The notes under the pieces are model-generated. The model ran no database searches. It was not told where the DNA came from and saw nothing but the letters and a program-made list of their open reading frames with translations. Shown piece by piece: positions 9,233 to 20,833 of a DNA stretch of 64,000 bases (the first letter of the stretch is position 1; each line of letters opens with the position of its first letter). Origin of the DNA: Bedellia somnulentella (taxonomy: Eukaryota > Arthropoda > Insecta > Lepidoptera > Bedelliidae); contig OY755187.1 in assembly GCA_963576735.1 (NCBI GenBank), positions 3,596,001-3,660,000 of the forward strand, given 5' to 3'. Both the position numbers and the translations under genes were made by a program.

Positions 9233-12200
9233 CTAAATATCTGCGTTTAAGTATATAGAGTGTATCTGCATAAGTAAAGCAATTAAACTCATAAAAAACG
9301 TAATAATTTTGACTAAAAACTGGCTGTTTATTTCTACTAAGCCATATAATGAAAACACGATTTTCTGTCTCCGAATTTTATCCAGTAGATACATCAATTG
9401 ACTGCGGATTCTGTTCGCTGTAAAAAAAAAAAAATCTTTAGTAATTAATATAAAAATTTTTCAAGCAATTATTGCTTAAGCTCTTGTTAATATCGAATCG
9501 GCTTACAATAACACGAACATATTATTTCCAATGACAGGTATATAGGACAGCCGTGATAATAGTATGTATGAACCACAGACATGTATTTGAATAGATGCCG
9601 CAAGTGCATGTACTTCGCGTGTAAAACTGAGTAAAATTATCTTAGTTTATCGCCATTTGATTGAGTCCGTGCTCGAACGTTCTCGGTGACAGATGTCAAG
9701 CTAAATATAAAAAATACCTAATTGTTCTATATTGAGTTGCAAAAACTATCTAAATAAAGCCGGACTAATTAATAGAAAGATTTCCTTTCATCGGTAGGTC
9801 ACTTTATTATTAGATTATGTGGTTTTTATTGAAAAATCAATTATTTCGTGTTCGTTGTGGTTTTACACTGAAAAACTTTTAAACGAGTCTGTATCGCTTA
9901 ATTTATATTACATTGCCGCTTTTAGTTACAAAGCTATCTAGTATGGCTTGTCTATTAAAATTTAAAACACGCAATGAACATCAAAATGAACGATATTTTC
10001 ACCTGTCAATCAGCTACACGGTACGGTAGCTATTGTCATATTTCTGTCATTTTAAGCAAAATGTGTTGTACCTACACAAATATTTGTATTCGATTCTAAT
10101 TCTAATCGATTTTGGGAACAGAGAAATGATAATATTCGCGATGGATGTTCCATGTATCTAAAATATTTTTATTACTACAATGTTTCTGTTAAATAATTAA
10201 TTGGAATACTCTTGTTTTAACTTTGTTTTTATTTAATAAAAGAACAGTTTAATTTTAGTTACAAGTTTTTCTCTAAGCTACATTTCTTAACGTGTGGTAT
10301 GTGTCAGTCTTTATTTACTTCCTTCCTTCACTCAGTGTTGCCAATATAAATGTACATATATACACGAACACGTCTCCTTACATAAGTTCAAAGCTTCTTA
10401 AGTACTACAGTAATTATAATCAATTAGGGAACCATACTCCTTTAAATTAAGCATTTTTAAGTTACTGAATTTAACATTTCCCACAGGTTTTGTAAATATA
10501 TCTGCAATTTTATTTTCTGACTCTATTTTGTATACTTCCCTGCTAAACATTTTAATTTATAAAATGATAGTGAACTTCAATGTGCTAAGAATTCTTTGTT
10601 AAGTTTCCATACTTAGAAATAGTTACAGCTGCTGAATTATCTTCATAGATTTTAACTGGTTTACAAACCTTAGTAAAGACATCATTCATTACACAAATGA
10701 GAAAATTTAATTCTGTTACTGCTTCTAATAATTCTACATATTCAGCAAATGTTGAAGAGTTTGTTACACTACTTTGTTTTTTTTTATTTCCAATATTGAA
10801 CAAATGAAGAGTTCCGTACTATCATCTATAATAGAAAATAACGTTTTTGTATGGGAGCCCCTTTGATATTTACTTTACTGTTATTTAATTATTTATTTTG
10901 AAAGGTGATATACAAGTAAATATACTGTGAAAATTTTAAGTATCTACTTATTAACGTTTTAATATTGAACAAACAATTACGGAAAAAAACACGTTTATTG
11001 TAAGGGCCCCCCCTTAAAATCCTTTTTTTACTTGTATTTGTTGTTATAGCGGCAACAGAAATACGTCATTTGTGAAAATTTCAGCTTTCTAGTTATCACT
11101 ATTTATGAGATACAACCTGGAGAAAAACAGACAACGAAAAAAAAAATACTTGATTATTTTTCCTTCTCTACAAGTTATTGTATTTGTTTTTTTTTCAAAT
11201 CCGAATTGGTTCTGGGTTGTATTATATTTTGTCATAGCGCCTTCTACTGGCTTTCCTTTTTGTAGATAAAATTGCTCCTCGGGGTTTTTTTAAATCATTT
11301 TGTAACTTTCCGAGAACAAATTATTAAAACTAGTTAATTAGGTAGGTTATCAATAAGGACAAGTTATTATAATAATAAAGGCTACTGAACTACTCACTGA
11401 CTAACTGACTCATTAACTCACTGATTTAGATCGTTGTTCTCCGAGAAGATGTCGTGGTGGAGGAAAATAATGTAGGAAGAGTTGCTCAGAATAAAAATGA
11501 GACCATGAGAAAATAGCGTTATTAAAAAACAGGTATAATTCTAGATTTATCATTCTTCTGTCAATTTATCATTCGTCTGTCGATGCACTCGAATATAATC
11601 GATTGAATCGTTTACGCGCTGACGGGGAGTTCCCATCACTAAATTGCTCATGTGACGTCACAGTAGGTGGAAAAATAATGGCACGCTTGGTTTCTATACA
11701 AGAAATGACACTTGCGTTATCTATTCAAATACAGATCTGTGGTATGAACTTTACAATAGAAGATTTTTGTGGAAAATATTATATAAATTATTACGATGGT
11801 AAATAATAATAAAATGAAATGGAGGAAACTTACTATACATTACATCGTAAACCAGGAGGTATTCGAGATGTAGTACAATTTTTTCTTTTTCAATGTGTAT
11901 CATATGGTGTATAAATATTATTACCAGCAACGTCAGCATAACACTAACAATGATAGGAATGATTGTAAAGATTGTTCCTAAATTTGCCTGTAAAAAAATA
12001 TATAATTAGAATTGTAATAAAGTGGACTAGTATTCCAATCTTTGCAACTTTATAAGTTAGTACATACAGACAGAATTTTGAAGTATGCAGGCACCCGGCC
12101 ATTAGAAAAAGATATTACCCGTAATAGCTCAATGGGTAGATTCCGCTTATCATGCAGACATGCAAGGGTTTGAATCCCGAGTCGGACTTACACCAATTTG

Positions 12201-14971
12201 TCTTTTCTTAAGACATAAGACTTACTGAGGCTTCGTCCCCAGTAGGCAAACTGTTAGCCGCCGACTAAGTTAGCGGCGTATCGGTTTAGTACGCCCTTCC
12301 ATATATTTCAAATGGAGTGTTCACAGTTTGCTAGTTTTGCACTCACTGTACGCAGTTTGCAGCGTTACGCGCGCCGACTACCTTAGTGAGCGGCCGACTC
12401 CCACCAAAACCGGTTCCAGTCGGCGGCGGCGATTGGTTGTTCGCCGGGCGTAGTGACTCCGTTTGCTGCAAACTGATTACAACAAAAGTAAAGTGATAAT
12501 TCAGTCGGTCGGCTAAACTCTTACAGTTTGCTTGCGACGCACGAAAATTGATTTGAGTCTGCAGCTAACTCAAATTTCAGTTCGCTGCAAATTTGCGGCT
12601 CACTCTGTCGGCGGCTAACAGTTTGCCTACTGGGGACGCAGCCTTACTTACTTCGCTGGCTCGACGACCCAAAATGAGTCTTGGCCTCCGATACGAGATT
12701 TCGCCACTCGCCTCGGTCTTGTGTGGTTTTTCGCCAATCGTTTGCCTGAAGCTCACGAAGATCTGCTTCTACCACATCACACCAGCGGTACCGAGGGCGC
12801 CCTACCGGTCTTCGTCCAGTCGGACGACCCATGTACGCTTTTTTACTGACAAGTTGTACTTAGTCAAGTGTCAGTGTTTTCGTTCATAACGGCCATAAGC
12901 CGGCCCCCTATGACGTGAGTAATCTGTTTAAGCAAAACGTGGATACTCTGACAGCAGGTCACAATTTCACGCGATGCTCAGAAGGATTAGTACCTCTGCC
13001 AACCCTTTCAGGATCTACGAGTTCGATCTTTCGAGTTTTGCTACTCCATCGAATCTGGCCCGCGAAATCGGATCATTGTTTAGTAGAATTGCTGACAACT
13101 AGCAAGCGTCAAATATATATCTCTAGTGAAACAGTTCCAAATAGTGTATATAGTAATACTGTATATGGTAAAATCCGTATATATGTTGAATGCATTTCTT
13201 CATTCATTTTCTTGTTAACTTAAAGTGTACGAAATTTCATACTCTTGAAATTTACTGCCACAGTTCAAAATACGTCATCGACGTTCACACATGAAGTATA
13301 AAAAATGGGCTTCAGTCAACAACTTGAAAAGTAAATCTAACTCTTATTCTGAACATGCTGTGTAGTGTCGGCTTAGAATAGCACTACCCAATTTCATCCG
13401 GAGGGTGTACGTAAGAGGCGACTAACGGTATTGGGGCTTTTAAGGGTTTTTTTGGGCGATGTGGTTGGAGACCCATCACCAACAACCTTTATTTTTACAT
13501 CTTTTACTCACTTAAATTTCCAACAGTGGCTGAGGAATTTTTAATTCCTTAGCTCCTGCTACCCCATCTAGGGATTTACAGCCGTGAGTATATGTATGCA
13601 TGTACGTGCAGTACACGCATGCAGAACATTTTTAGATGAAGAAGAGATATAAAAATAATACATAGCATAGTAAAATTGTTGTTTAGTGATAAAAGACGAA
13701 AGAGGCAGACGCGCAGAGAAATATATAGCAGTATGTTATGATATGTTATGATATGTTAGAAATAATATTGCATAATATTGCATTATGGTAGAAATAATAA
13801 ATATTATTGAATTACTTACGTTCGAAATTCCGGTGAAAAAAACTAGCTCAATGCATACAAAAAATTGAAAAAACACAAACGACGTGCTCATTAATACCTG
13901 AAAAAAAACCTTATAGTTGACTTTATCATGCTAGATGTTGAGTTTACGATAAAGTGAAAACATCGAGATCAAACCCTTATGACTCAGTTGTACTTACTAT
14001 ATTTTGTTACAAAAACAGCGATAGGCTGCCCCCTATCACGCAAGTACACTGTCAAAGCAAAACGTGGGTACGCTGATCTGAATTTGGTGACAATGTCGCG
14101 TGTTGTCCAGAAGTATTCGTAGAGCGACCATCTTTTAGGAAACACGATATGTTTGAGTTGAGATATTAAGTTAGAAATTAATTTGACTTACCAAGAAGTT
14201 ATGAAATAAGTTAGCTAAGTAATGTTGTTTAAATATCAATTGATAGCAGTACTTGTATCCTCTTATTTTCGTTACAACATCAAGCTCTTTCTCAGTGTTC
14301 AAAATATACTCTCTCTGTAAATCCACTGTTATGCAATATGTCAGCCTTTTAAATCTATTTTTAATTACCCAAAACTCAAAAATAAAATGTATATTTCTTA
14401 TACCATTAAGCACCCCGAAAGTCAGTGTATCGCTGACGCTTTGAAGTACTTGATCGCGGTGTTCAGGCCAATCGGAGTAGAACTGAAATATATTATGAAT
14501 GGCCTCCGAAGATACGGTCAATATTATGTACGATACCGCTATCCAGATGAATGATATTCTTTCAGTTTTGTAATATGAAGCCTCCATAGACGTTAAACTA
14601 TCAATCTTCTTGTAATTATCCAGATATTCTTTATTAAGTTTAATGTCAGATTTATAGTTAATAATTATAACAACGATAATCAAAGCATATTTTAGCATAA
14701 TTATGAGAAAGAAAGCGACCAAATCTCTCCAGCCTGTTATAAAACAATTTATTATATAACAAATAATACAGCCAATGAAATAAACCACGAGGAAACGCCA
14801 GAATGATTTCTTGTCCATTTTTTCAATTCTATTTGTTTCAGGATCATATTTGAACGGGATAATACCAAGAAAATTAAGCCAATTGTAAAGAGGTTTCAGC
14901 ACATCATAGGTTGAACAAACTTTAGATGTAAGAAAACGAATATTCATCGTGTTTATCCTGAATTCCTTCAA
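9233..14971 (-). CDS. Gustatory receptor GR1 (exon 2 frame broken)
   Basis: Exons on the minus strand are 14971-14192 (start at 14971 or, more likely, the second ATG at 14947), 13897-13821, 11987-11834 and 9417-9233, ending TAG. All three introns are GT-AG, with phases 0, 0 and 1 as in the paralogues. The product would be about 390-400 residues, the usual size for an insect gustatory receptor: a seven-pass membrane cation channel subunit of taste neurons. Exon 1 carries several hydrophobic spans (e.g. FLVVYFIGCIICYIINCF). Exon 3 has one (SVMLTLLVIIFIHH). Exon 4 has the terminal [13 protein letters not shown] stretch and last helix ITFFMSLIALLMQ, which matches the conserved end of the family. 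Exon 2 is 77 nt, where the paralogue has 78; read in phase it meets a TAG. The missing base falls in a run of T, so either the gene is a young pseudogene or the assembly is wrong there. Confidence 0.72.
9418..11833 (-). other. GR1 intron 3
   Basis: Phase-1 intron. It contains a copia fragment (10400-10803) and a repeat stretch at about 11030-11160 ('agcggcaacagaaatacgtc', 'gagatacaacctgg') that I recognise as part of a common lepidopteran transposon. I see nothing identifiable in 9430-10390 or 11300-11830. Confidence 0.6.
10400..10803 (-). pseudogene. Ty1/copia RNase H fragment
   Basis: The translated 10585-10803 reads FAEYVELLEAVTELNFL then KIYEDNSAAVTISKYG, matching the RNase H end of copia polyproteins (an acidic EDNS motif). 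The match continues downstream to about 10400 with stops and frame shifts. No LTRs are seen. It is a dead fragment in a receptor intron. Confidence 0.72.
12228..12648. mobile_element. GC-rich MITE with 37-bp terminal inverted repeats
   Basis: It begins aggcttcgtccccagtaggc and ends with the near-perfect complement (gcctactggggacgcagcct). The arms extend to about 37 bp (gttagccgccgac). The interior is GC-rich and non-coding. Near-duplicate flanks 'acttact' on both sides suggest a target duplication of about 8 bp, which would fit a hAT-type element. Confidence 0.75.
12640..12838 (-). pseudogene. LINE carboxy-terminal fragment
   Basis: The translation has the typical end of a non-LTR retrotransposon protein: RRPVGRPRYRWCDVVEADLR, then DRGEWRNLVSEAK. 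There is only about 60 codons. It is in opposite orientation to the SINE that it interrupts. Confidence 0.65.
13361..13610 (+). repeat. SINE family A copy
   Basis: A full-length copy in GR1 intron 2, head gctgtgtagtgtcggcttag, ending in a degenerate TATG tail. Confidence 0.85.
13955..14125 (+). repeat. SINE family B, internal fragment
   Basis: It contains 'ctgccccctatcacgcaagt' and 'gcaaaacgtgggta' and sits in GR1 intron 1. Confidence 0.65.
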
Positions 14972-15177
14972 TTGTCAACATTTCATGTCAGACTAAACAC
15001 ATTCAAATGCGTTCAATTTCGATATTTTCAAACGTAGGAATACTAAATAACATGTCATTATATTAAAATAGTAGAAAGTGAACATTCATACTGGGTCATA
15101 CTCGTGTCAAAGCGCAGTAAATATAACTGACTAATTAAAGGTTTCAACGATGAGAAATGTTTTTCTTATATTTTTCC

Positions 15178-15312
15178 TTTAGTGTCGGCTTAGGATAGCA
15201 CTACCCCATTTTTCCGGTGGGTGTACGTAAGTGGTGACTAACGTATTGAGGCTTGTAAGGGATTTTAGGGCGATGCGGTTGGAGACCCATCAACATCAAC
15301 CTTTATTTTGGG
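15178..15312 (+). repeat. SINE family A, 5' half
   Basis: Head and middle are present ('agtgtcggcttaggatagca' to 'caacctttatttt'); the 3' half is missing. Upstream 14972-15177 is the GR1 5' flank. Confidence 0.75.
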
Positions 15313-15980
15313 TGCGCTTTTTCTTGCGTACCTTTTTAACTCCTATCATCGAAGGTCCGAAAATATTTCACATACCATTTAAAATCAGCATGATCAGTCT
15401 TCATAACAAATCAAGACATAAATATTGAAAAATATAATCATCGTAATTTCTAATATCACTAATTATACACTTTCTATTTAATAATATTTGTTTTAATATA
15501 TTTGTTTATACTAATGACCGACAGTATAATAATTTAAATAAATAACTATAATGTTTATAAATGATTTTTGTCTAATATTTAAAATAATATTATCAATAAT
15601 ATGTGTTCTTATCTTTATTTGCTTGCTTGTTGGCATGATTGCTTGCTTGGTTGTTCGTAAAGGGGTTGCGCCCCCTGCTTGGGTGGGTCGCAGGCAAAGA
15701 AAAGTTAGGTCACATTTAGCTAGGTTAGGTTAGTTTAGATTATGTATAAAACGAATTTTCAGACAGACAGAATTAAAGTATTTAGTAGTATTAGTGAAAT
15801 CCCGGTTCTAAGGAATTAAAGTAAAGTACCTATGAAAAACTTCTTACTGTTCTGATAATGTGGTACATCTCAAAACGGTTGTCTTCATCTTGCTTAAACA
15901 AATTTTCATTAAATTACTTGCTGACCCGACAAACGTTGTTTTGACATATAAATAATTTTTCAGAAATTTCTAGACTGTAA
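15313..15980. other. AT-rich stretch with repeat fragment
   Basis: 15590-15750 ('gcttgcttgttggcatgatt', 'gcgccccctgcttgggtggg') recurs at 19035-19180, so it belongs to a repeat. The remainder shows no gene or recognisable element. Confidence 0.5.
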
Positions 15981-15986
15981 ATAAAA

Positions 15987-16300
15987 ATGCGCTCAAAAAC
16001 AAAGATTGCCGACGTCGGGGTTACCATTACCACAGCCAAATTAAAGTGGAATTGGGCTGGCCACCTACGCCGCATGGGCCCAGATAGGTGGGCCAAAGTC
16101 GTTACTGATTGGGTCCCCAATGATGGCCGGCGAAAACGTGGCAGACCAAGGCGCAGATGGCGGGACGATCTCGACAAATTTATGCCCGAATGGAGGCGGC
16201 CAAGAACAGGAATGAGTGGCGCGAAAAGGGGGAGGCCTTTGCCCAGCAGTGGGACACGATGGAGGCTACATAAGAAGAAGAAGAAGAAAATAAAAATCAA
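15987..16300 (+). pseudogene. LINE 3' end
   Basis: The translation begins RSKTKIADVGVTITTAKLKW, then WAGHLRRM, GRRKRGRPRRRWRDDL. These features are typical of the carboxy terminus of insect non-LTR retrotransposons. A frameshift follows; the next frame reads EAFAQQWDTME and then a short (AAG)n run, which could be the 3' tail. The RT core is absent, so this is a 5'-truncated copy. Confidence 0.7.
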
Positions 16301-16897
16301 ATACTAGAGGCGGATAACCCTTATCACTAAGGAGTATTAAAATTGTTATAAGCCTATTCTCAGCCTAACAAAGTGTATGCAATATTTAATTGAAATCGGT
16401 TCAGCCATTTTCGGAGAAGTTTGGTGACAAACACTAAGAAATGAAAACACACCTATTTTTTTTACAGATATCATTAAATATATTTTTGTTTATTATTATG
16501 CTGTGTAGTGTCGGCTTAGAATAGCACTACCCCATCTCTTTCCGTGGGTGTCGTAGAAGTCGACTAAGGGACTAGGGCTTTTCCATCTTCGCCCTTACAC
16601 CAATCCAAGGTCTGCCGTGCCGAGGGATGCGTGGCCAGGGGTGAGCCTGGTCGTTAGCGTGCCGCCGTCCCGTAACCTGGTGCACTCCGAGTACTAAATA
16701 ACCTTATCTAGTCAAGCGGGGCTCTGGCTAGATGGACAGTTTACTTCCCTTGCTTCTCGTGGGTCCTATATGTGTTCGAATTCTAATGAACACGAAGGCG
16801 GCGATGTAGCTTGCCACTCATCACGCCATGGTTTCTCACGGGGTGAAAAATGGGCTAAAGAGATCCGCTTCAGTACGATTAGTGTATGTGGAGGAAT

Positions 16898-17294
16898 TAA
16901 TAATTAAAGAATAAATAAAGGAAAGAAAAATTTCGACACAGGCGGGGATCGAACCCGCGACCTCGGGTAAACGCCCCGGACGCTCTGCCAACTGAGCTAC
17001 CGTGTCAGTTGGCTGCCAGTGCGAAATTCTTCTATCCTTTATTTCTTTTACACGTTAAAGTAGTGTTTGCGTTTCCTACCTCCAAATTTTTACTAATTCG
17101 GAAGGCCACTTGTCTACCTTTTCAGATAGAATGCAAATGTTGAAAACGCCTAACTATCACATAATTTAAATCTTTTTGTTCATGAAAACCTCATGTGGGG
17201 ATTATTACTAATAATTAAAGAATAAATAAAGGAAAGAAAAATTATTAGTAATAATCCCCACATGAGGTTTTCATGAACAAAAAGATTTAAATTA
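16898..17294 (-). mobile_element. tRNA-derived insertion with 13-bp target duplication
   Basis: Flanked by tatgtggaggaat at 16885-16897 and 17295-17307, so the insertion and its duplication are explicit. It holds a tRNA-like head on the minus strand (16935-17006) and, near the other end, a hairpin of about 40-bp arms: catgaaaacctcatgtgggg and its complement flank 'gaaagaaaaa'. Confidence 0.75.
16935..17006 (-). repeat. tRNA-like sequence
   Basis: Acceptor arms gacacgg/ctgtgtc, a D arm (gctcagttggcagagc) and a T arm (gcgggttcgatccccgc) pair well. The anticodon arm does not form a canonical five-pair stem with U33. It is therefore likely a SINE head rather than a working tRNA gene. Confidence 0.6.
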
Positions 17295-17818
17295 TATGTG
17301 GAGGAATGTTTGAAAAATTAGATGAAGTATGTATGATTATGAATGAAAGAAAACTGGATTTTCTATGTGTAAATGAGACAAAGCGTAAGAGAAAGGAAGT
17401 TTCACAACTTGGCAACATTACAGCAATCTGGTCTGGAATCGGTGACAGTGACTGAGCCAAGGAGTGGGACTTCCGATATCTGAAAGGATGGCTCAGTGTA
17501 TGAAAGATTACGAATGTGTGAGTTCAAGGCTCCTGTAGATTAAGGTGAAATTGGGACTAGTCCGGATGCGCATAATTTGCGTTTATGCTGCGGGCATGTC
17601 TAAATCCCTATCCGAGAGGGAGGAGTTAAATCTGTTAGACGATGTTGTGAATGAGTGTGATCAGAATGAGAGACTTGTAATGCTATGGAGTTTTAATGGC
17701 TGGGTTGGTGTGTCACGCAACGGTTGCGAAAGAGTTATAGGAAAGTTTGGTGATAAAAGGGTGAATGAGAATGGTGAGAAATTGATTGAGGTATGTTTGG
17801 AGAGGAATCTTTGTGTTA

Positions 17819-18018
17819 NNNNNNNNNNNNNNNNNNNNNNNNNNNNNNNNNNNNNNNNNNNNNNNNNNNNNNNNNNNNNNNNNNNNNNNNNNNNNNNNNN
17901 NNNNNNNNNNNNNNNNNNNNNNNNNNNNNNNNNNNNNNNNNNNNNNNNNNNNNNNNNNNNNNNNNNNNNNNNNNNNNNNNNNNNNNNNNNNNNNNNNNNN
18001 NNNNNNNNNNNNNNNNNN
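17819..18018. other. Sequence gap
   Basis: 200 unknown bases (N). Open frames running across it are artefacts. Confidence 1.
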
Positions 18019-18164
18019 GTGTTTTTATTAAAAGCTTTTATTTAACTTGCAATGTATGTTTGTGTGTTCGGGTGAAATCTTTGAACTCAATTTTGAAGTA
18101 GATATATTCAACCGTTTGTGCTGAAATTTTGTGGACGCATTTTGTTTGGATGACAATATATGAT

Positions 18165-18640
18165 AAGACATGTGACGTCATTCTAAATTCAATATGGCGG
18201 ATCATACAAGATTTCAGAACAGTTATATTTAATCCACTTATACAATATGGGTATCAAATGAAAGGGCTTGTTAAGAGTGACTAGAAAAAGAATATGACGT
18301 CATTCTGAATCCAATATGGCGGACCATGCAAGATGGCGGAATAGTTACCTTTAGTCTACTTCTACAATATGGGTATCAAATGAAAGGGCTTGTTAAGAGT
18401 GACTAGAAAAAGAATATGACGTCATTCTGAATCCAATATGGCGGACCATGCAGGATGGCGGAATAGTTACCTTTAGTCTACTTCTACAATATGGGTATCA
18501 AATGAAAGGGCTAGTTAAGAGTGACTAGAAAAAGAATATGACGTCATTCTGAATCCAATATGGCGGACCGTGCAGGATGGCGGAATAGTTACCTTTAGTC
18601 TACTTCTACAATATGGGTGTCAAATGAGAGGGCATTTTGA
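18165..18640 (+). repeat. 121-bp tandem repeat, about four units
   Basis: Units begin near 18170 (diverged), 18291, 18412 and 18533 with a period of 121 bp. Each contains tgacgtcattctgaatccaa, 'atggcggaccatgca' and 'gggtatcaaatgaaagggc'. The three later units are nearly identical. They precede a large palindrome and may be the internal minisatellite of one transposon. Confidence 0.9.
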
Positions 18641-18687
18641 GAGTAATAATAACTTGAAAATAGCCAGCGATAACTAAAAAGTAAAAA

Positions 18688-19033
18688 ATAAAAAAAATTA
18701 AGTAAAAAAACATTTTAAGAAAAAGCTTTTATTTAAACGCTCTAAAAAGAAGAAAATAAAATATACCTTTTGGATTATACTAACAACTCCTCATTATACA
18801 CAATTTATATATAATAATAAAAGCTTGTCGCTCGATTTACCACAAATTATTATGATATAAAGGAATGTTGATAGGTATGTAAACCTCGCGACAAGCTTTT
18901 ATTATTATATATAAATTGTGTATAATGAGGAGTTGTTAGTATAATCCAAAAGGAATATTTTATTTTCTTCTTTTTAGAGCGTTTAAATAAAAGCTTTTTC
19001 TTAAAATGTTTTTTTACTTAATTTTTTTTATTA
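18688..19033. repeat. Large palindrome with about 145-bp arms
   Basis: Arms 18688-18831 and 18888-19033 are near-perfect complements, centred on about 56 bp. Each arm contains aagcttttatttaaacgctc. The sequence just right of the gap (18027, 'aaaagcttttatttaac') resembles the arm, so the tandem array and palindrome may belong to one element. Confidence 0.88.
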
Positions 19034-19268
19034 TCTTCATTTGCTTGCTTGTTGGCATGCTTGCTAGCTTGGTTGCATGTAAAGGGTTTGCGCCCCCTGC
19101 TCGGGTGGGTCGCAGGCAAAGAAAAGTTAGGTCACGTTTAGCTAGGTTAGGTTAGGTTAGATTATGTATAAAACGAGCGAGCGGACTGCAGCGGAGCGAG
19201 CACCTTAAATGCATGATTCATGCCTATTTGCATGCATGCTTGCTTGTTTATCGTAGTAACAATATCTA

Positions 19269-20234
19269 TCTATAATTATAATAAATCTGTAGAGAGGTGA
19301 ATTCTGTATATGAAATATATTTTCAAAATAACCATCAGGTGGTGATTAGGGATCGATACTGATGCCAAAAATGCAATCAGTAAAATTTTTGTCTGTCTGT
19401 CTGTCTGTCGGTTTGTATGTTCCTTATGGAATCAAAAACTACTCAACGGATTTTAACGAAACTTGGTACAATTATTCTTCATACATCTGCGCAGGTTTTT
19501 GTATACTTTCCAGCAGAGTAGTAAAGGGGACTTTTGGGAAATTTTGGGAAAACGGGAGAAGTTACTCATTTTTTTAAGATTCCGTCGCGTGTGCAGCCTC
19601 AATGGTTAAACTTACATAGAAATCATGTGTGACGGAAATATTCTTCATAAAATTATCTGAAAAAAAATCCTCAACAGTTTATGTCTATCTTTTACGGTTG
19701 ACTCACAATAACACGTGTAATTCCTGATAGCTTAGCAGTTCCAATAATTCTGATTATATTTGTTTACTCTTACGTTTTTAAACGTCTCACTCATCGCAAA
19801 TTTAAAAAAATAATTATTACCAAATTACCTATTCAATAAAAAAAGAATCATAGAAATCGGTAGACAAACACCGAAATTATACATAAAATAATCCATCGCG
19901 CCCGTGATCAAAACCAAATCTTTACTAATTTACATATAACATACTGGGTGGCGCCAGTAGTTGCATCCTACATCACGTAATGTTTTATTTTTTAGATTGT
20001 TATAAATACTTCATAGCGTTTTATTTCAAAATTTGCTATTAAACGGAAATACTCAACCGTTCATCAAAGCGCATTTAAAATCACCAAACTACACTGTTTA
20101 GGGAGTGCTATTAATTTAATAAATTGAAAACATTGCGCTGAATTTCACAATGCTTGTTGAGCAGTGACTGAAGAAAGAAACCTCAGATATTTAAAAAACA
20201 ACGCTACCCGTGCGAAGCTGGGACGATCCACTAG
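19269..20234 (+). mobile_element. Non-autonomous Helitron (family H1)
   Basis: It starts tctataattataataaatc after an A, and ends with a short hairpin (acccgtgcgaagctgggacg) and ctag before a T. These are the Helitron rules: 5' TC, 3' CTRR, and insertion between A and T with no duplication. The interior includes a (GTCT)n run. Related copies are at 29487-30199, 40815-41772 and 63423-64000. Confidence 0.82.
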
Positions 20235-20460
20235 TTATAAATAACTAGTGGATCGTTTAATGTTATGAAGAAAAAAGATCTTGAAAAAAATTATAGTTTC
20301 AAAATGATTCTTGGTTGTAACAGTATTAATACAAAAATTATGATCACTAACTATTATAAATTCCGTTAAAAATGTATGAATAAATAAAGTATGACGAATA
20401 AAATTATGCGGAGTGATTATTATGAACACAAGTCGTTAGTAACACGACAAATATGATTTA

Positions 20461-20612
20461 GAATTTTAGGTGAGCCAATATGGACCCCTTTATTTTACCA
20501 TCTTTTTCCCACTTAACTTTCAGAAAAGTAGCTGAGGAATTTCTAGTTCCTTAGCTCTGGCTTCCCTTTCTAGGGATTTAAAGCTGTGGGTGTATGAATG
20601 AATGATTTCTTT
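20461..20612 (+). repeat. SINE family A, 3' part
   Basis: From 'accatctttttcccacttaa' to the TATG-like tail. 20235-20460 shows nothing recognisable. Confidence 0.65.
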
Positions 20613-20833
20613 TGTATAATTAATTTTGTTTGTGATCAAAAATCATTTACGAGTCAATACTATGCGTACATCATTATGCTTTGTAAGACCACCATTTATA
20701 TATTAATACCAACGGTAAGTATAATACATTATAATACACCAGTAAGTACTTGATTGTAATCTGACTAAGTATTTCTGTAAGTAATATCTTTAGATGGGGA
20801 TATGCTAGTTAAATATATACGAAAAAATGAATA

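Larger units (their letters stand above)
12113..13018 (+). repeat. SINE family B copy split by later insertions
   Basis: The tRNA-like head and leader are at 12113-12225 (taatagctcaatgggtagat, gggtttgaatcccgagt). The body resumes at about 12845-13018 with 'gttgtacttagtcaagtg'. The material between them is later insertions: a GC-rich MITE (12228-12648) and a LINE fragment (12640-12838). Confidence 0.7.
16501..17818 (+). mobile_element. LINE 5' end, copy 1 (interrupted; runs into gap)
   Basis: The head gtgtagtgtcggcttagaat is shared with SINE family A. It is followed by a leader (ccttacaccaatccaaggtc) and the start of a nuclease domain: LDFLCVNETKRK and, later, a degenerate MLWSFNGWVG where a DFNGWVG motif is expected. 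The same order occurs at 20834-21850. A tRNA-derived insertion occupies 16898-17294. The reading frame is broken in several places. It ends at the gap of unknown bases. Confidence 0.7.

Noticed and set aside
12593..12889. 98-codon plus-strand frame in a GC-rich block, resembling a gene or CpG island
   Set aside because: It spans the junction of a MITE and a minus-strand LINE fragment; the minus-strand translation is the meaningful one.
14253..14444. Plus-strand frames opposite receptor exons (also 43213-43401, 43552-43758)
   Set aside because: They are antisense shadows of the minus-strand receptor exons.
15715..15740. ggttaggttag runs here and at 19140-19165, like the insect telomere repeat TTAGG
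   Set aside because: Only two to four units, and both lie within a dispersed repeat ('gcgccccctgctcgggtggg'), so they are not telomeric remnants.
17545..18101. Open frames of 81-166 codons across 17819-18018
   Set aside because: They run through a 200-base gap of N and are not real coding sequence.
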